From Kiritimatiellia bacterium (GTDB lineage Bacteria; Verrucomicrobiota; Kiritimatiellia; RFP12; UBA1067): 5,776 nucleotides of DNA. Of this stretch, positions 1 to 5,776 are shown in pieces. The notes under the pieces were generated by a model that searched no databases, was not told the DNA's origin, and saw only the letters and a program-made list of their open reading frames with translations. A program made the position numbers and the translations under genes. Within the stretch, counting starts at the first letter, position 1. Each line of letters begins with the position of its first letter. The stretch lies in NCBI GenBank assembly GCA_028701555.1, contig JAQVQN010000173.1, positions 1-5,776 on the forward strand, written 5' to 3'.

Positions 1-1192
1 GGCCTTCGGCAAGCACCTCCTGCACAGTGCCGACGAGGCGTTGGTTAATCAAGGCACCGCGCAAATCCTGGTCAGCCAGCAGAACCTGGTTGCGGCGCAT
101 TTTTTCGTCGTCAGGGACATCGTCCGGCAATGCGGCGGCGGGTGTGCCCGGGCGCGGCGAATATTTGAAGATGAAAGCGTTGTCGAAACCGGCCTCTTCC
201 ATCAGTGTGCGAGTGTCTTCGAAATCACTTGCGGTTTCGCCGGGGAAGCCCACGATGACATCGGTAGTGACGGCTATGTCGGGCATGGCATCGCGCAGGC
301 GACGTATGGCGCCGAGGTACTCGGTGCGCGTGTAACCGCGGCGCATGGCTTCGAGGATGCGGTCAGAACCGGATTGGCAGGGAAGGTGCAGGTGGCGGCA
401 TACCTGCGGCAGCGAGCGCATGGCTTGGACCAGTTGGCCGGTGCAGCCGGAGGGGTGGCTTGAGGTGAAGCGTACGCGCGCGATGCCCGGGATTTCGGTG
501 ACAGCCTCAAGCAGGCGCGCGAACGGCTCGGTGAGGCCGAGCCGGCTGGCGGGTGTGTTGTCCGCGAAAACAGGATTCTTCAGCCCGTAGCGCATGACAC
601 TCTGGCCCAGCAGCGTTACCTCGCGGATGTTGTTACGCGCCAGTGCGGTGATCTCGGCGACGATCTCATCGGCAGGGCGGCTGTACTCGGCGCCCCTCAC
701 GTCCGGCACGATGCAATAAGAGCAACGGCGTTCACAGCCAAGAAGGATGGTGACGAAAGCTGAACAGGCCGTGCCGTTGTGCGCATCAGGCACATCGGGG
801 GTTTCCAGCAGGTCAGAGATTTCGCAGATGCCGGTTTCTCCGTTTAGCACGCGCTGCACCATACGCGGGATGGCACCGCAGCGGCGCGTGCCCACCGCGA
901 AATCCAGAGCCGGGACTCGTTTAAAGATATCGTTGCCGAGCCGCTGTGCCATGCAGCCCATGACCCCGACTATCAGTCCGGGTCGGTCACGCTTGGCGGC
1001 GCAGAGCAGGCCGAGTTTGCCGAGCGCCTTGTCCTCGGCCTTGCCGCGAACGCTGCACGAGTTGACGACGATCAGGCGAGCCTCGGCTTCGGAGGCGGCC
1101 TGTGAATGTCCGGCGGCTTCTAGGATGGCCGAAACGGATTCAGAGTCGCGGACATTCATTTGGCAGCCGTAGGTGTGGATGGAAAAAAGCAT
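1..1192 (-). CDS. miaB: MiaB, tRNA-2-methylthio-N6-dimethylallyladenosine synthase (partial, runs off left edge)
   Basis: This is a radical-SAM methylthiotransferase that converts i6A37 to ms2i6A37 in the anticodon loop of tRNAs reading UNN codons. It acts in the cytosol. Translating the minus strand from ATG at 1192 gives 397 residues without a stop. The N-terminal UPF0004 domain has the TYGCQMN motif and three auxiliary-cluster cysteines at C10, C46 and C80. The radical-SAM CxxxCxxC motif is C153, C157 and C160 (GCERRCSYC). Further hallmarks are FTSSHP (about 242), HLHLPCQSGSDRI (about 267-279), VGFPGET (about 314-320) and SPRPGTPAA (about 345-353). These fit MiaB better than RimO or MtaB. 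Family members are about 440-470 residues, so most of the C-terminal TRAM domain lies outside the window. In the miaB frame no stop occurs from 1193 to the TGA at 1430-1432, but no ATG, GTG or TTG occurs there either, which fixes the start at 1192. The ten bases before the ATG are pyrimidine-rich, with no Shine-Dalgarno. An odd point is LLGQSVMRYG where MiaB usually has GQNVNxY. Confidence 0.95.
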   Translation of the reverse strand, partial: MLFSIHTYGCQMNVRDSESVSAILEAAGHSQAASEAEARLIVVNSCSVRGKAEDKALGKLGLLCAAKRDRPGLIVGVMGCMAQRLGNDIFKRVPALDFAVGTRRCGAIPRMVQRVLNGETGICEISDLLETPDVPDAHNGTACSAFVTILLGCERRCSYCIVPDVRGAEYSRPADEIVAEITALARNNIREVTLLGQSVMRYGLKNPVFADNTPASRLGLTEPFARLLEAVTEIPGIARVRFTSSHPSGCTGQLVQAMRSLPQVCRHLHLPCQSGSDRILEAMRRGYTRTEYLGAIRRLRDAMPDIAVTTDVIVGFPGETASDFEDTRTLMEEAGFDNAFIFKYSPRPGTPAAALPDDVPDDEKMRRNQVLLADQDLRGALINQRLVGTVQEVLAEG

Positions 1193-1203
1193 GAAGAGGG
1201 AAG

Positions 1204-1350
1204 AGTTAAGAGTTAAGAGTGTAGAGTAGAGATTGGCGATTAGAGATTGGTGAGTGGTGAGTGGAGAGTGGTGAGTGGAGAGTGGTGAGTGGTGAATGGT
1301 GAGTGGTGAGTGGAGAGTGGTGAGTGGTGAGTGGAGAGTGGTGAGTGGCG
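1204..1350. repeat. Degenerate heptamer tandem array, 21 units of 7 bp
   Basis: Twenty-one consecutive 7-bp units stay in perfect phase with no indel (147 bp). The plus-strand consensus is AGTGG(T/A)G. The first A, the T at position 3 and the final G are the same in every unit. Units from 1253 to 1343 are almost pure AGTGGTG or AGTGGAG. The seven units from 1204 to 1252 are diverged (AGTTAAG twice, AGTGTAG, AGTAGAG, ATTGGCG, ATTAGAG, ATTGGTG). A 21-bp higher-order unit (AGTGGTG, AGTGGAG, AGTGGTG) occurs in exact tandem at 1302-1322 and 1323-1343 and again at 1253-1273, which suggests recent block duplication. The array fills the 169-bp gap between the AsmA-like gene and miaB, leaving about 11 bp on each side. 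Both flanking genes run on the minus strand, so it would be transcribed as CACCACU/CUCCACU repeats. It resembles in kind the heptameric STRR repeats known from cyanobacteria; any relation to them is inference. Confidence 0.95.
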
Positions 1351-1361
1351 ATTCAGGGTGA

Positions 1362-3266
1362 TTAGTTCTCGGATGGGGGAGAGGGCCCGGTTGAGTCGGA
1401 AAATTGGTCGGTGATGCGCTCGATGATATTCACATACGACCAGTCGGGGTCATCAAGCGTTCCGAAGACCCTGAACTCCAGCAGCATCCGCGAGAAGGGC
1501 AGCGAAAGAAAATGGGTTATGCGTCCGGCGATGGTGCGCTGCCGGAAGATGTTTGCGCGGACCACAAAATCAACCTGGTCAGTATCTATATTGTAATAAC
1601 CACGGCCGTTGATGCTGAAGACATTACCTTCGAGCAGCAGGTTTTCGGTATACAGGACGCCGTTTGTGATGGTGAAGTCCATAGAGCCGGAAGACTGGTT
1701 GACCACCGCAGAAAGACCCGGTATGTTGCGGGTGAGGTAATCCGTGAAGCCGGCGAAGATCTTCATGCGGTGTATCAGTCCGTCCGAGATGCGGACTTTG
1801 CCCGTGCCTGAGAGCTGCGGAACGGTCTTGCCGCTGGTGGGGCCGGATATCTGTATGTTACCGGAAACCAAACCTGCTCTGGCGTTTGTCACGTTGAAAG
1901 CCTGCGAAAGCTCGTCGAGACCGACCTTGTCGAGTGTGACATTGGCGTTGAACACAGTCGCGCTGGCGGCATATTCCGGAAAGTTAAAGAAGATGTCGCC
2001 TGTCACTTTGCCTCCGCAGTCCGCTGTGCCGGTCACATTGCTGATGCGCGCTGTATAGCCGGTGATGGAAAGGTCGCCGGAAAGATTATTCAACGGCAGG
2101 TTTAACACCGAGGCTTTGCCTAGACTGATTTTACCAGCGACATCGTTGGTGACTGAGCTTTCTTGCGCTGAAAGCGCGATCACGCCTTTCGCGGAGAGGG
2201 TTGGCTCAGATAAAAAGCGCACACGGTCCAGCTCGCCGCGGTTCAGGATGTTTATGATGTCCAAAAGCTGCCCGGCGGCCATGTCGGCCTCAGCTTCCAG
2301 TTCCAGGCCTTCAGTTTCCTCGCGGTAGACAAGGCGGCCGTTGACAGGGCCGGTGGAACTTCTAGCTGACAGCGGATGGATCACGACCACGGTATTCGCG
2401 TTTGTTTCTGAAGCCACGATTGTGCCTTTTGCGAATTCCATCGGCACGCCCCGGTAAGCGCAAGGGCCCACATCCAAATCCAGCACAAAGGCAAAGTCGC
2501 TGTTGTCAATGTTCACGGAGATGTCGAAATCGGCATTGATCGGACGTTTGATATCGGAGAAGCATTCGATTTGTTTGACCGCGCCGTGGGCGTGAAGCTC
2601 TTTTAAAAGAGGCACGATATTGTGCGGGAGGGCCTGTCCGGCCACCTTGCCGGCGACAGTGCGTTCCTTAAGGTCGACGGTGGCGTGGCCGGTCACGGCC
2701 ATTTCGAAGGTTTTGTCAGGCCATTTGATGCTCAGGTCTGAAATCAAGATCCGGTTGTTGTCGACATTCACCATGGCGGATAATTGATCGGCGGTGACAC
2801 CCAGAATGTCTACGCTTTCAAGATGCAGTGGGAAAGGCGCTAGATCGGGCATTTCTTTACGGGGTTTGGGATCTTTTTTTTCCTTAAATATTTCTGGTGG
2901 AGGCAGGGATGGCATTGAGAGGTTTTTCAAGCTGACGCCTCGGACGCGCTCTTTCAAAGGAAGGGTTGGGCTGAAAGACAGGTTCACGCAGACCTCATCG
3001 GCCGAAACGATGGCACCGGACGCGACGCGCTTCGGCAGTGCCTTGATACGGTGCAGACGCAGGCCGTGTTTAAGACTGAACGAGGCACGGTCGATACGCA
3101 CATGGACATCGTCATTGGAAAGGGCGGAGGCCAGATGGTTGAGGGCTGGCGAAGGGATGCCGCGGTCGAGCACGTAGAGTGCGAGGAAGGTCAAGCCTGC
3201 GAGAATCATCAGCAGCCAGAAAGCCGCTTTCAGCACTGAGCCTATAAAATTAAGAATTTTCCACAT
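1362..3266 (-). CDS. AsmA-like envelope protein with N-terminal membrane anchor
   Basis: This 634-residue protein has one hydrophobic segment near the N-terminus (about residues 11-33), followed by a short basic turn. The rest is probably periplasmic and rich in beta-strands. The C-terminal part is the most recognisable and matches the AsmA-like C-terminal pattern: GTGKVRISDG (488-496), then MDFTITNGVLYTENLLLEG (529-547), GRGYYNIDTDQVDF (554-567), and LPFSRMLLEFRVFGTLDDP (589-607). AsmA-superfamily proteins (AsmA, YhdP, TamB) are linked to lipid movement between inner and outer membranes or to outer-membrane assembly. That role is inferred here, not shown. A basic, proline-rich linker (PEIFKEKKDPKPRKEMP, 124-140) separates the N-terminal region from the first repeat-like block. 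The start is supported by AAGGG at 3273-3277, six bases before the ATG. The gene lies 134 bp downstream of icd, with its own promoter candidate, and upstream of miaB. Its coding sequence looks less GC-rich than miaB. I cannot name a specific orthologue. Confidence 0.85.
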   Translation of the reverse strand: MWKILNFIGSVLKAAFWLLMILAGLTFLALYVLDRGIPSPALNHLASALSNDDVHVRIDRASFSLKHGLRLHRIKALPKRVASGAIVSADEVCVNLSFSPTLPLKERVRGVSLKNLSMPSLPPPEIFKEKKDPKPRKEMPDLAPFPLHLESVDILGVTADQLSAMVNVDNNRILISDLSIKWPDKTFEMAVTGHATVDLKERTVAGKVAGQALPHNIVPLLKELHAHGAVKQIECFSDIKRPINADFDISVNIDNSDFAFVLDLDVGPCAYRGVPMEFAKGTIVASETNANTVVVIHPLSARSSTGPVNGRLVYREETEGLELEAEADMAAGQLLDIINILNRGELDRVRFLSEPTLSAKGVIALSAQESSVTNDVAGKISLGKASVLNLPLNNLSGDLSITGYTARISNVTGTADCGGKVTGDIFFNFPEYAASATVFNANVTLDKVGLDELSQAFNVTNARAGLVSGNIQISGPTSGKTVPQLSGTGKVRISDGLIHRMKIFAGFTDYLTRNIPGLSAVVNQSSGSMDFTITNGVLYTENLLLEGNVFSINGRGYYNIDTDQVDFVVRANIFRQRTIAGRITHFLSLPFSRMLLEFRVFGTLDDPDWSYVNIIERITDQFSDSTGPSPPSEN

Positions 3267-3304
3267 AAACGACCCTTATCGCCTTTGCGCCCGTCAAAGA
3301 ATAC

Positions 3305-3332
3305 ATTATCCAAGAATCGCGGCATCGGGCAA
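3305..3332 (-). promoter_or_regulatory. Candidate sigma70-type promoter for the AsmA-like gene
   Basis: Read on the minus strand, TTGCCC (3327-3332) is followed after 16 bp by GATAAT (3305-3310). These match the -35 consensus at 4 of 6 positions and the -10 consensus at 5 of 6. Transcription would begin near 3298, about 30 bases before the ATG at 3266. The placement just downstream of the putative icd terminator is sensible. This is a pattern match by eye only. Confidence 0.45.
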
Positions 3333-3351
3333 CAGGAAAGGTCGTCTGGCG

Positions 3352-3390
3352 AAAATTCGGTCGCGAGCGCAAAATGTTGAGACCGCGACC
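3352..3390 (-). terminator. Putative intrinsic terminator downstream of icd
   Basis: On the minus strand, 10 bases after the icd stop codon, GGTCGCG (3384-3390) can pair perfectly with CGCGACC (3359-3365) across an 18-base loop. A possible G-U pair extends the stem by one. The stem is followed by GAATTTT (3352-3358). The position suits an icd terminator. The loop is long and the U-tract short, so termination may be inefficient, allowing some read-through into the AsmA-like gene. Confidence 0.45.
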
Positions 3391-3400
3391 AGCGTCCGGT

Positions 3401-4666
3401 TCAACGCATCTGTGCGGCCAGAGCGTTGCCGAAGGCGCTGCATGAAACCTCGTTGGCGCCCTCCATCAGGCGGGCGAAGTCGTAGGTCACGGTTTTGGCC
3501 GATATTACGGCGTCCATGGCATTGATGATCTTGTCGGCGGCCTCGGTCCAGCCCATGTAGCGCAGCATCATTTCGCCGGAGAGGATCAGCGAGCCGGGGT
3601 TGACCTTGTCTAGATTGGCGTATTTGGGGGCAGTACCGTGGGTAGCCTCGAAGCAGGCCACGCCGGTGGTGTAGTTGATATTGCCGCCTGGCGCGATGCC
3701 GATGCCGCCCACGCAGGCAGCCAGCGCATCTGAAATGTAGTCTCCGTTGAGGTTGAGCGTGGCGATCACGTCATACTCGTTCGGGCGGGTTAGCAATTGT
3801 TGCAGGAAAGCGTCGGCGATACAGTCTTTAACCGTGATTTCGCGTCCGGTCTTTGGGTTTTTGAAAGAGCACCACGGGCCGTTGCCGATGGGTGTGGCGC
3901 CGTAAGCCTCGCGCGCGAGTTCATAGCCCCAGTCGCGGAAGCCGCCCTCGGTGAACTTCATGATGTTGCCTTTGTGGACGAGCGTCAGGCTGGGTCGGTC
4001 ATTGGCGACGGTGTAGTCGAGAGCCGCTTTTACCAGACGGCGAGTGCCCTCGATGGAAACCGGCTTGATGCCGATGGAGGAAGTCTCGGGGAAGCGGATC
4101 TTGTTGACGCCCATCTCATTTTGCAGGAAGCCGATGACTTTCTGCGCCTCGGGGGTTTGTGCCAGCCATTCGATACCGGCATAGATGTCTTCGGTGTTCT
4201 CGCGGAAGATGACCATGTCGGTGCGCTCGGGGTGTTTGACCGGGGAAGGGACGCCCTTGAACCAGCGCACGGGGCGCAGGCATACGTAGAGGTCAAGCTC
4301 TTGGCGCAGGGCCACGTTGAGCGAGCGGATGCCTCCGCCGACCGGAGTGGTCAAAGGCCCCTTGATCGAGACCAGGTATTCGCGACAGGCATCTAATGTC
4401 TCGCGCGGAAGCCAGGTGCCTTCGCCGTAGAGTGCGTTGGCCTTTTCGCCGGCGTAAACCTCCAGCCAGGCGATTTTGCGGCTGCTGCCGTAGGCGGCTT
4501 CGATTGCGGCGTTCCAGACGGTCATGGCTGCCTTTGTGATGTCAGCGCCGATGCCGTCACCTTCGATGAAAGGTATGACCGGCTGGTCAGGGACGTTGAG
4601 AATCCCGTTGTTACCCATGGATATTTTTTCACCGAAGGACGGCAGTTTGATCTTGTCGTAAGCCAT
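3401..4666 (-). CDS. icd: Isocitrate dehydrogenase, NADP-dependent, E. coli type
   Basis: Icd catalyses oxidative decarboxylation of isocitrate to 2-oxoglutarate with NADP+ in the TCA cycle. It acts in the cytosol as a homodimer. The 421-residue product aligns over its full length with E. coli Icd (416 residues). Visible active-site residues include S115, N117, R121, R131 and R155 (isocitrate binding), Y162 and K232 (catalysis), and D285, D309 and D313 (metal binding). NADP-specificity residues match the E. coli enzyme: K348 and Y349 in APKYA, V355 in DKVNPG, and Y395 and R399 in TYDFAR. This supports NADP rather than NAD use. S115 is the equivalent of the serine phosphorylated by AceK in E. 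coli, but no aceK gene is in the window. The start at 4666 has a weak purine-rich GAGAG about eight bases upstream and gives the expected N-terminus (KIKLPSFGEKI). The gene has its own promoter upstream and a probable terminator downstream, so it is likely monocistronic. It is divergent from secD. Confidence 0.97.
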   Translation of the reverse strand: MAYDKIKLPSFGEKISMGNNGILNVPDQPVIPFIEGDGIGADITKAAMTVWNAAIEAAYGSSRKIAWLEVYAGEKANALYGEGTWLPRETLDACREYLVSIKGPLTTPVGGGIRSLNVALRQELDLYVCLRPVRWFKGVPSPVKHPERTDMVIFRENTEDIYAGIEWLAQTPEAQKVIGFLQNEMGVNKIRFPETSSIGIKPVSIEGTRRLVKAALDYTVANDRPSLTLVHKGNIMKFTEGGFRDWGYELAREAYGATPIGNGPWCSFKNPKTGREITVKDCIADAFLQQLLTRPNEYDVIATLNLNGDYISDALAACVGGIGIAPGGNINYTTGVACFEATHGTAPKYANLDKVNPGSLILSGEMMLRYMGWTEAADKIINAMDAVISAKTVTYDFARLMEGANEVSCSAFGNALAAQMR

Positions 4667-4732
4667 TGTTGTTTCTCTCTGTCAAGTTAAGTGTCTGGGT
4701 CCTGACGCTGCTGGTACCCGCAAAAGTAGGGA

Positions 4733-4762
4733 ATTATAAGCCAACCAGCGAAAGTTTTGCAA
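4733..4762 (-). promoter_or_regulatory. Sigma70-type promoter for icd
   Basis: On the minus strand, TTGCAA (4757-4762) is followed after 18 bp by a perfect TATAAT (4733-4738). The predicted transcription start near 4726 gives a 5' leader of about 60 bases before the icd ATG at 4666. This is the strongest promoter-like match in the window. No operator or riboswitch structure was recognised in the leader; only a weak GGGT/ACCC pairing is possible there. Confidence 0.65.
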
Positions 4763-4821
4763 ATAAAACAACCGGCAGCCGACCGCGTGCCATTTTTTAG
4801 GTGAAAGGGCGGCGATAAATA

Positions 4822-4830
4822 TGCTACTAT
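4822..4830 (+). promoter_or_regulatory. Candidate extended -10 promoter element for secD
   Basis: TGCTACTAT (4822-4830) fits an extended -10 element: TGN followed by TACTAT, with 4 of 6 matches to TATAAT. No good -35 lies at the proper distance; TGAAAG at 4802-4807 is poor. Transcription would begin near 4837, about 47 bases before the secD ATG. secD needs a promoter here because the gene to the left is divergent, but this particular choice is tentative. Confidence 0.3.
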
Positions 4831-4857
4831 TCGAACTCTTTTGAATTTTTAAGGTTT

Positions 4858-4887
4858 ATGGAAAAGTTGGAGCTGTTCATAAAATGA
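4858..4887 (+). CDS. Possible 9-codon upstream ORF overlapping the secD start
   Basis: ATG at 4858 opens a tiny frame encoding MEKLELFIK. It ends at TGA (4885-4887), which shares bases with the secD start in an ATGA arrangement typical of translational coupling. AAGG at 4851-4854 lies only three bases before its ATG, which is too close for a good ribosome-binding site, so its translation is doubtful. The secD Shine-Dalgarno candidate (GGAG, 4869-4872) lies inside this frame. It could be a leader peptide or chance; nine residues are too few to judge by sequence. Confidence 0.2.
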   Translation: MEKLELFIK

Positions 4888-5776
4888 GTAGAAATGACCT
4901 TTGGAAATGGCTGGTGCTGGCTTTTGTTGCGGTCTTGTCGGCTTATGTGGTGATACCGCCGCAGCAAAAGATACGTCTGGGGCTTGATTTATCCGGCGGC
5001 ACCAGTTTCACGGTCGCGATCGACCAAGAGAAGCTGCGGGCCAACATTCGGTCTGAGGATACAGAGCTGACCGATGACGAGGTTCAGAAACGTGTTGGCA
5101 AAATACTGCTGGACGCAGATGCGCGCGCCATAGAGGTGATCCGCAACCGCATTGACGGGTTGGGTGTGAATGAGCCTGTGATTCAGGGCGGCAAAGGTCA
5201 CCGGATAACGGTGCAGTTGCCGGGAATCAGTGCGGCACAGCGCGAGGCTGCGGAGAAGAGCATACAGAGCGCGGCCTTTCTGGAGTTCAAACTGGTTCAC
5301 AAGCAGAACGATCAGCTTGTCGAGAAACTGCTGGCCACGGGGCGTTTGCCGGAAGGCTATGTGCTGGCTGAGGACGGTCGCGCATTCAAGCGTGCGGAAA
5401 ACTACAACGAGCTGGTCAAGGAACCGGATTATGCGCGCCGCCTCTCGCTGTTCGAGGTTCCGGATCCGCGTTACGCCTTCATGCTGGAGAGGGTGCAGAA
5501 CCCCAACGCCACAGTTACATACAGGCCTGTGTATGTTTTGCGTAAGTCCGAGATGACTGGCGAGGCGCTTTCTAGCGCGGCGGTGGAAATTGAACCTATG
5601 ACCGGACGTGTACATGTTTCTCTGGTCTTCAACGCCAAAGGAGCGGCGGATTTCGCGCGCCTGACCAAGGCTTATGCGCCGCGCGGCTCGCGCAACAAGG
5701 AGAGATATGTCGGACGCCAGCTCGCGATCGTGCTGGACGATACGCTTTATTCGGCGCCTGTGATTCGCACTGAAAT
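4884..5776 (+). CDS. secD: Protein translocase subunit SecD (partial, runs off right edge)
   Basis: SecD (with SecF) uses the proton motive force to help pull secreted proteins across the inner membrane after SecYEG translocation. The 297 residues present cover the first transmembrane helix (about 7-25) and most of the large periplasmic region. Family motifs are LGLDLSGGTSF (32-42), RNRIDGLGVNEPVIQ (87-101), ITVQLPG (108-114), FLEFKLV (132-138), VSLVFNAKGAADFARLT (245-261) and RQLAIVLDDTLYSAPVI (278-294). The remaining membrane helices lie beyond the edge, so the sequence cannot show whether this is a separate SecD or a SecDF fusion. GGAG at 4869-4872 is a Shine-Dalgarno candidate with a rather long 11-base spacer. 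The N-terminus (MSRNDLWKWL) is typical for the family, which supports the start at 4884. secD is divergent from icd, and no yajC precedes it, so it is the first gene of its transcription unit. Confidence 0.95.
   Translation, partial: MSRNDLWKWLVLAFVAVLSAYVVIPPQQKIRLGLDLSGGTSFTVAIDQEKLRANIRSEDTELTDDEVQKRVGKILLDADARAIEVIRNRIDGLGVNEPVIQGGKGHRITVQLPGISAAQREAAEKSIQSAAFLEFKLVHKQNDQLVEKLLATGRLPEGYVLAEDGRAFKRAENYNELVKEPDYARRLSLFEVPDPRYAFMLERVQNPNATVTYRPVYVLRKSEMTGEALSSAAVEIEPMTGRVHVSLVFNAKGAADFARLTKAYAPRGSRNKERYVGRQLAIVLDDTLYSAPVIRTE

Noticed and set aside
41..1172. Several plus-strand open frames opposite miaB (41-463, 345-590, 747-1172)
   Set aside because: The minus strand encodes a continuous MiaB with all six cluster cysteines, so these are shadow frames.
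1204..1350. CRISPR array
   Set aside because: Units are 7 bp and directly adjacent, with no unique spacers and no cas gene nearby.
1193..1429. N-terminal extension of MiaB translated through the heptamer array
   Set aside because: The miaB frame is open back to a TGA at 1430-1432, but it contains no ATG, GTG or TTG, and the family N-terminus begins at 1192.
3797..4396. Open frame of 199 codons on the plus strand, antisense to icd
   Set aside because: It lies wholly inside a full-length, highly conserved icd gene and has no recognisable domain; GC-rich genes often leave long antisense frames open.
4671..4732. Riboswitch or attenuator in the icd leader
   Set aside because: The leader is about 60 bases with only a weak GGGT/ACCC pairing, and it matches no aptamer I know.
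4772..4798. Possible plus-strand terminator (GGCA...TGCC followed by a T6 run) upstream of secD
   Set aside because: The stem is only four base pairs, and no plus-strand gene ends upstream of it.
4989..5615. Open frame of 208 codons on the minus strand, antisense to secD
   Set aside because: It overlaps the conserved SecD periplasmic coding region and shows no family motif.

Overview
This 5,776-base window looks like a chromosomal housekeeping segment of a Gram-negative bacterium with moderately high GC. An AsmA-like envelope protein implies an outer membrane. Four protein-coding genes are well supported: miaB (tRNA methylthiotransferase, cut by the left edge), an AsmA-like protein, icd (NADP-type isocitrate dehydrogenase) and secD (cut by the right edge). 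The sequence style of the SecD and AsmA-like proteins, together with a degenerate heptamer array, makes a member of the Planctomycetes-Verrucomicrobia-Lentisphaerae-Kiritimatiellae group my best guess. That is an inference from memory of such proteins, not a proven assignment.

Layout: positions 1-1192 carry miaB on the minus strand, with only the last part of its C-terminal TRAM region missing. Positions 1193-1361, between the miaB start and the stop of the next gene upstream, are almost completely filled by 21 in-phase copies of a 7-bp repeat (1204-1350). Positions 1362-3266 carry the AsmA-like gene (minus). Positions 3267-3400 hold a candidate promoter for that gene and a hairpin with a short U-tract that probably ends the icd transcript. 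Positions 3401-4666 carry icd (minus). Positions 4667-4883 form a divergent intergenic region with a good sigma70-like promoter for icd, a weaker extended -10 candidate for secD, and a 9-codon upstream ORF whose stop overlaps the secD start. Positions 4884-5776 carry the first 297 codons of secD (plus).

The genes do not form one functional pathway. icd serves the TCA cycle, secD serves protein export, miaB modifies tRNAs that read UNN codons, and the AsmA-like protein probably acts in the envelope. miaB has no convincing promoter or Shine-Dalgarno of its own, so it is probably co-transcribed with the AsmA-like gene through the repeat array.

I see no mobile element, CRISPR array, RNA gene, toxin-antitoxin or defence system. 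The most unusual feature is the heptamer array, which supplies nearly the whole 5' leader of miaB.
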